A stretch of DNA of 5,137 bases from Peptococcaceae bacterium (GTDB taxonomy: Bacteria > Bacillota > Peptococcia > Peptococcales > Peptococcaceae): contig CAAEKP010000072.1 of the NCBI GenBank assembly GCA_900756555.1, positions 1-5,137 on the forward strand, read 5' to 3'. Each line of letters opens with the position of its first letter. Positions within the stretch are counted from its first letter, which is position 1. This document shows, piece by piece, positions 4,864-5,137 of this stretch. The position numbers were made by a program, and so were the translations under genes. The notes under the pieces were generated by a model. The model was not told where the DNA came from and ran no database searches. It worked only from the letters and a program-made list of their open reading frames with translations.

Positions 4864-5040
4864 TTAATGGCTGCGGAAACAGCAGGCATAATATCCCGCC
4901 TCATAATCCAGTTCTTCCTGCGTTTTTTCACGCACAGGCTGTTTCGCCTCCTGGTGTACCGCTGGTTCGCTTTCCTGCTCTGTCGCCTGCACCTGCTGTG
5001 CCTGTTCATTCTGTTTCTGTTCCGGTTTTTGTGTATCCAT
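4864..5040 (-). CDS. Small Gln/Glu-rich hypothetical protein ending in YYACCFRSH
   Basis: This is a 58-residue hydrophilic protein. Residues 1-41 are rich in Gln, Glu and Lys and probably disordered. The end, DYEAGYYACCFRSH (45-58), is quite different, with an aromatic patch and a Cys-Cys pair. I do not recognise a family. The start is the ATG at 5040 because AAAGGAGG lies 8 nt upstream; the frame remains open to 5094, but that stretch is the terminator of the tRNA. Only 28 nt separate that terminator from the ATG, and no good promoter fits there (TAAAAT around 5062-5067 lacks a -35), so expression may depend on read-through from the tRNA. No clear terminator follows before the next promoter. 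There is no signal peptide. The strong ribosome binding site is the main evidence that it is real. Confidence 0.62.
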   Translation of the reverse strand: MDTQKPEQKQNEQAQQVQATEQESEPAVHQEAKQPVREKTQEELDYEAGYYACCFRSH

Positions 5041-5068
5041 CTGAATGCCCTCCTTTGGGTATTTTATT

Positions 5069-5105
5069 AAAAAAACAAAAAAGCAACCACCCATTGGATG
5101 ATTGC
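5069..5105 (-). terminator. Intrinsic terminator of the tRNA transcript
   Basis: In minus-strand RNA, GCAATCATCC (5105-5096) pairs with GGGTGGTTGC (5092-5083) in ten pairs, two of them G-U, around an AAT loop. TTTTTTG and a further T run follow. It begins 6 nt after the tRNA discriminator base. Confidence 0.9.
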
Positions 5106-5111
5106 CTGAAA

Positions 5112-5137
5112 TGCGGGCGAGAGGACTTGAACCTCCA
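5112..5137 (-). tRNA. 3' end of a tRNA, probably tRNA-Leu (cut by the window edge)
   Basis: The minus strand shows a T-arm with 5-bp stem GGAGG/CCTCT (one G-U) and loop TTCAAGT (5136-5120), then the acceptor strand CGCCCGC (5119-5113) and discriminator A (5112). The next bases are TTT, so CCA is not encoded and must be added after transcription. Discriminator A and an implied 5' acceptor strand GCGGGCG fit tRNA-Leu, but the anticodon and variable arm lie outside the window, so the identity is provisional. Confidence 0.85.

Noticed and set aside
1..5137. CRISPR array, insertion sequence, prophage or toxin-antitoxin pair
   Set aside because: There are no regularly spaced direct repeats, no transposase or integrase motifs and no phage genes; the only repeated elements are the short dyads and inverted repeats reported above.

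Overview
The window looks like chromosomal DNA of an anaerobic, probably Gram-positive-lineage (Firmicutes, Clostridia- or Negativicutes-like) bacterium. The reasons are a ferredoxin-linked tungsten aldehyde oxidoreductase, lipoprotein signal peptides, strong AAAGGAGG-type ribosome binding sites, sigma70-type promoters, and a tRNA whose CCA end is not encoded. The genus cannot be read from this sequence. Every gene I can support is on the minus strand, so the window reads from right to left.

Right end (5137 to 4296): the 3' end of a tRNA, probably tRNA-Leu, with its intrinsic terminator (5069-5105). Next comes a 58-residue Gln/Glu-rich small protein (4864-5040) of unknown function. A small lipoprotein (4356-4697) follows, with its own consensus promoter (4762-4790) and a very strong terminator (4296-4336).

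Centre and left (4218 to 71): a tungsten-enzyme operon. A sigma70 promoter (4190-4218) with a palindromic operator candidate just downstream (4178-4187) drives a leader of about 209 nt. After the leader come aor (tungsten aldehyde:ferredoxin oxidoreductase, 2166-3974), a MoaD/ThiS-type sulfur carrier (1682-1903, TTG start), a ThiF/MoeB-type E1-like adenylyltransferase (982-1680) and tupA (tungstate-binding lipoprotein, 118-978). The operon ends at a terminator at 71-101. The logic is coherent: TupA captures tungstate, the MoaD-like and ThiF-like pair can supply dithiolene sulfur for the pyranopterin, and Aor uses the finished cofactor. The permease and ATPase partners of TupA (tupB, tupC) are not in the window.

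The most unusual part is the 262-bp gap between aor and the moaD-like gene. As minus-strand RNA it can form a 23-bp closing stem (1929-1951 with 2101-2123) with no mismatch, only two G-U wobbles; the same arms on the plus strand would have two A-C mismatches. Inside are a second stem and two hairpins. Upstream, a 10-bp hairpin (2116-2139) competes with the closing stem for the same bases. The element ends 8 nt before the ribosome binding site of the moaD-like gene, so it looks like a riboswitch-like or other cis-acting RNA. Directly before it, at the aor stop codon, is a GTTAT-N5-ATAAC dyad (2151-2165) that recurs nearly intact past the tupA terminator (54-68), which suggests a shared promoter/operator. 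The aor leader itself also holds several hairpins.
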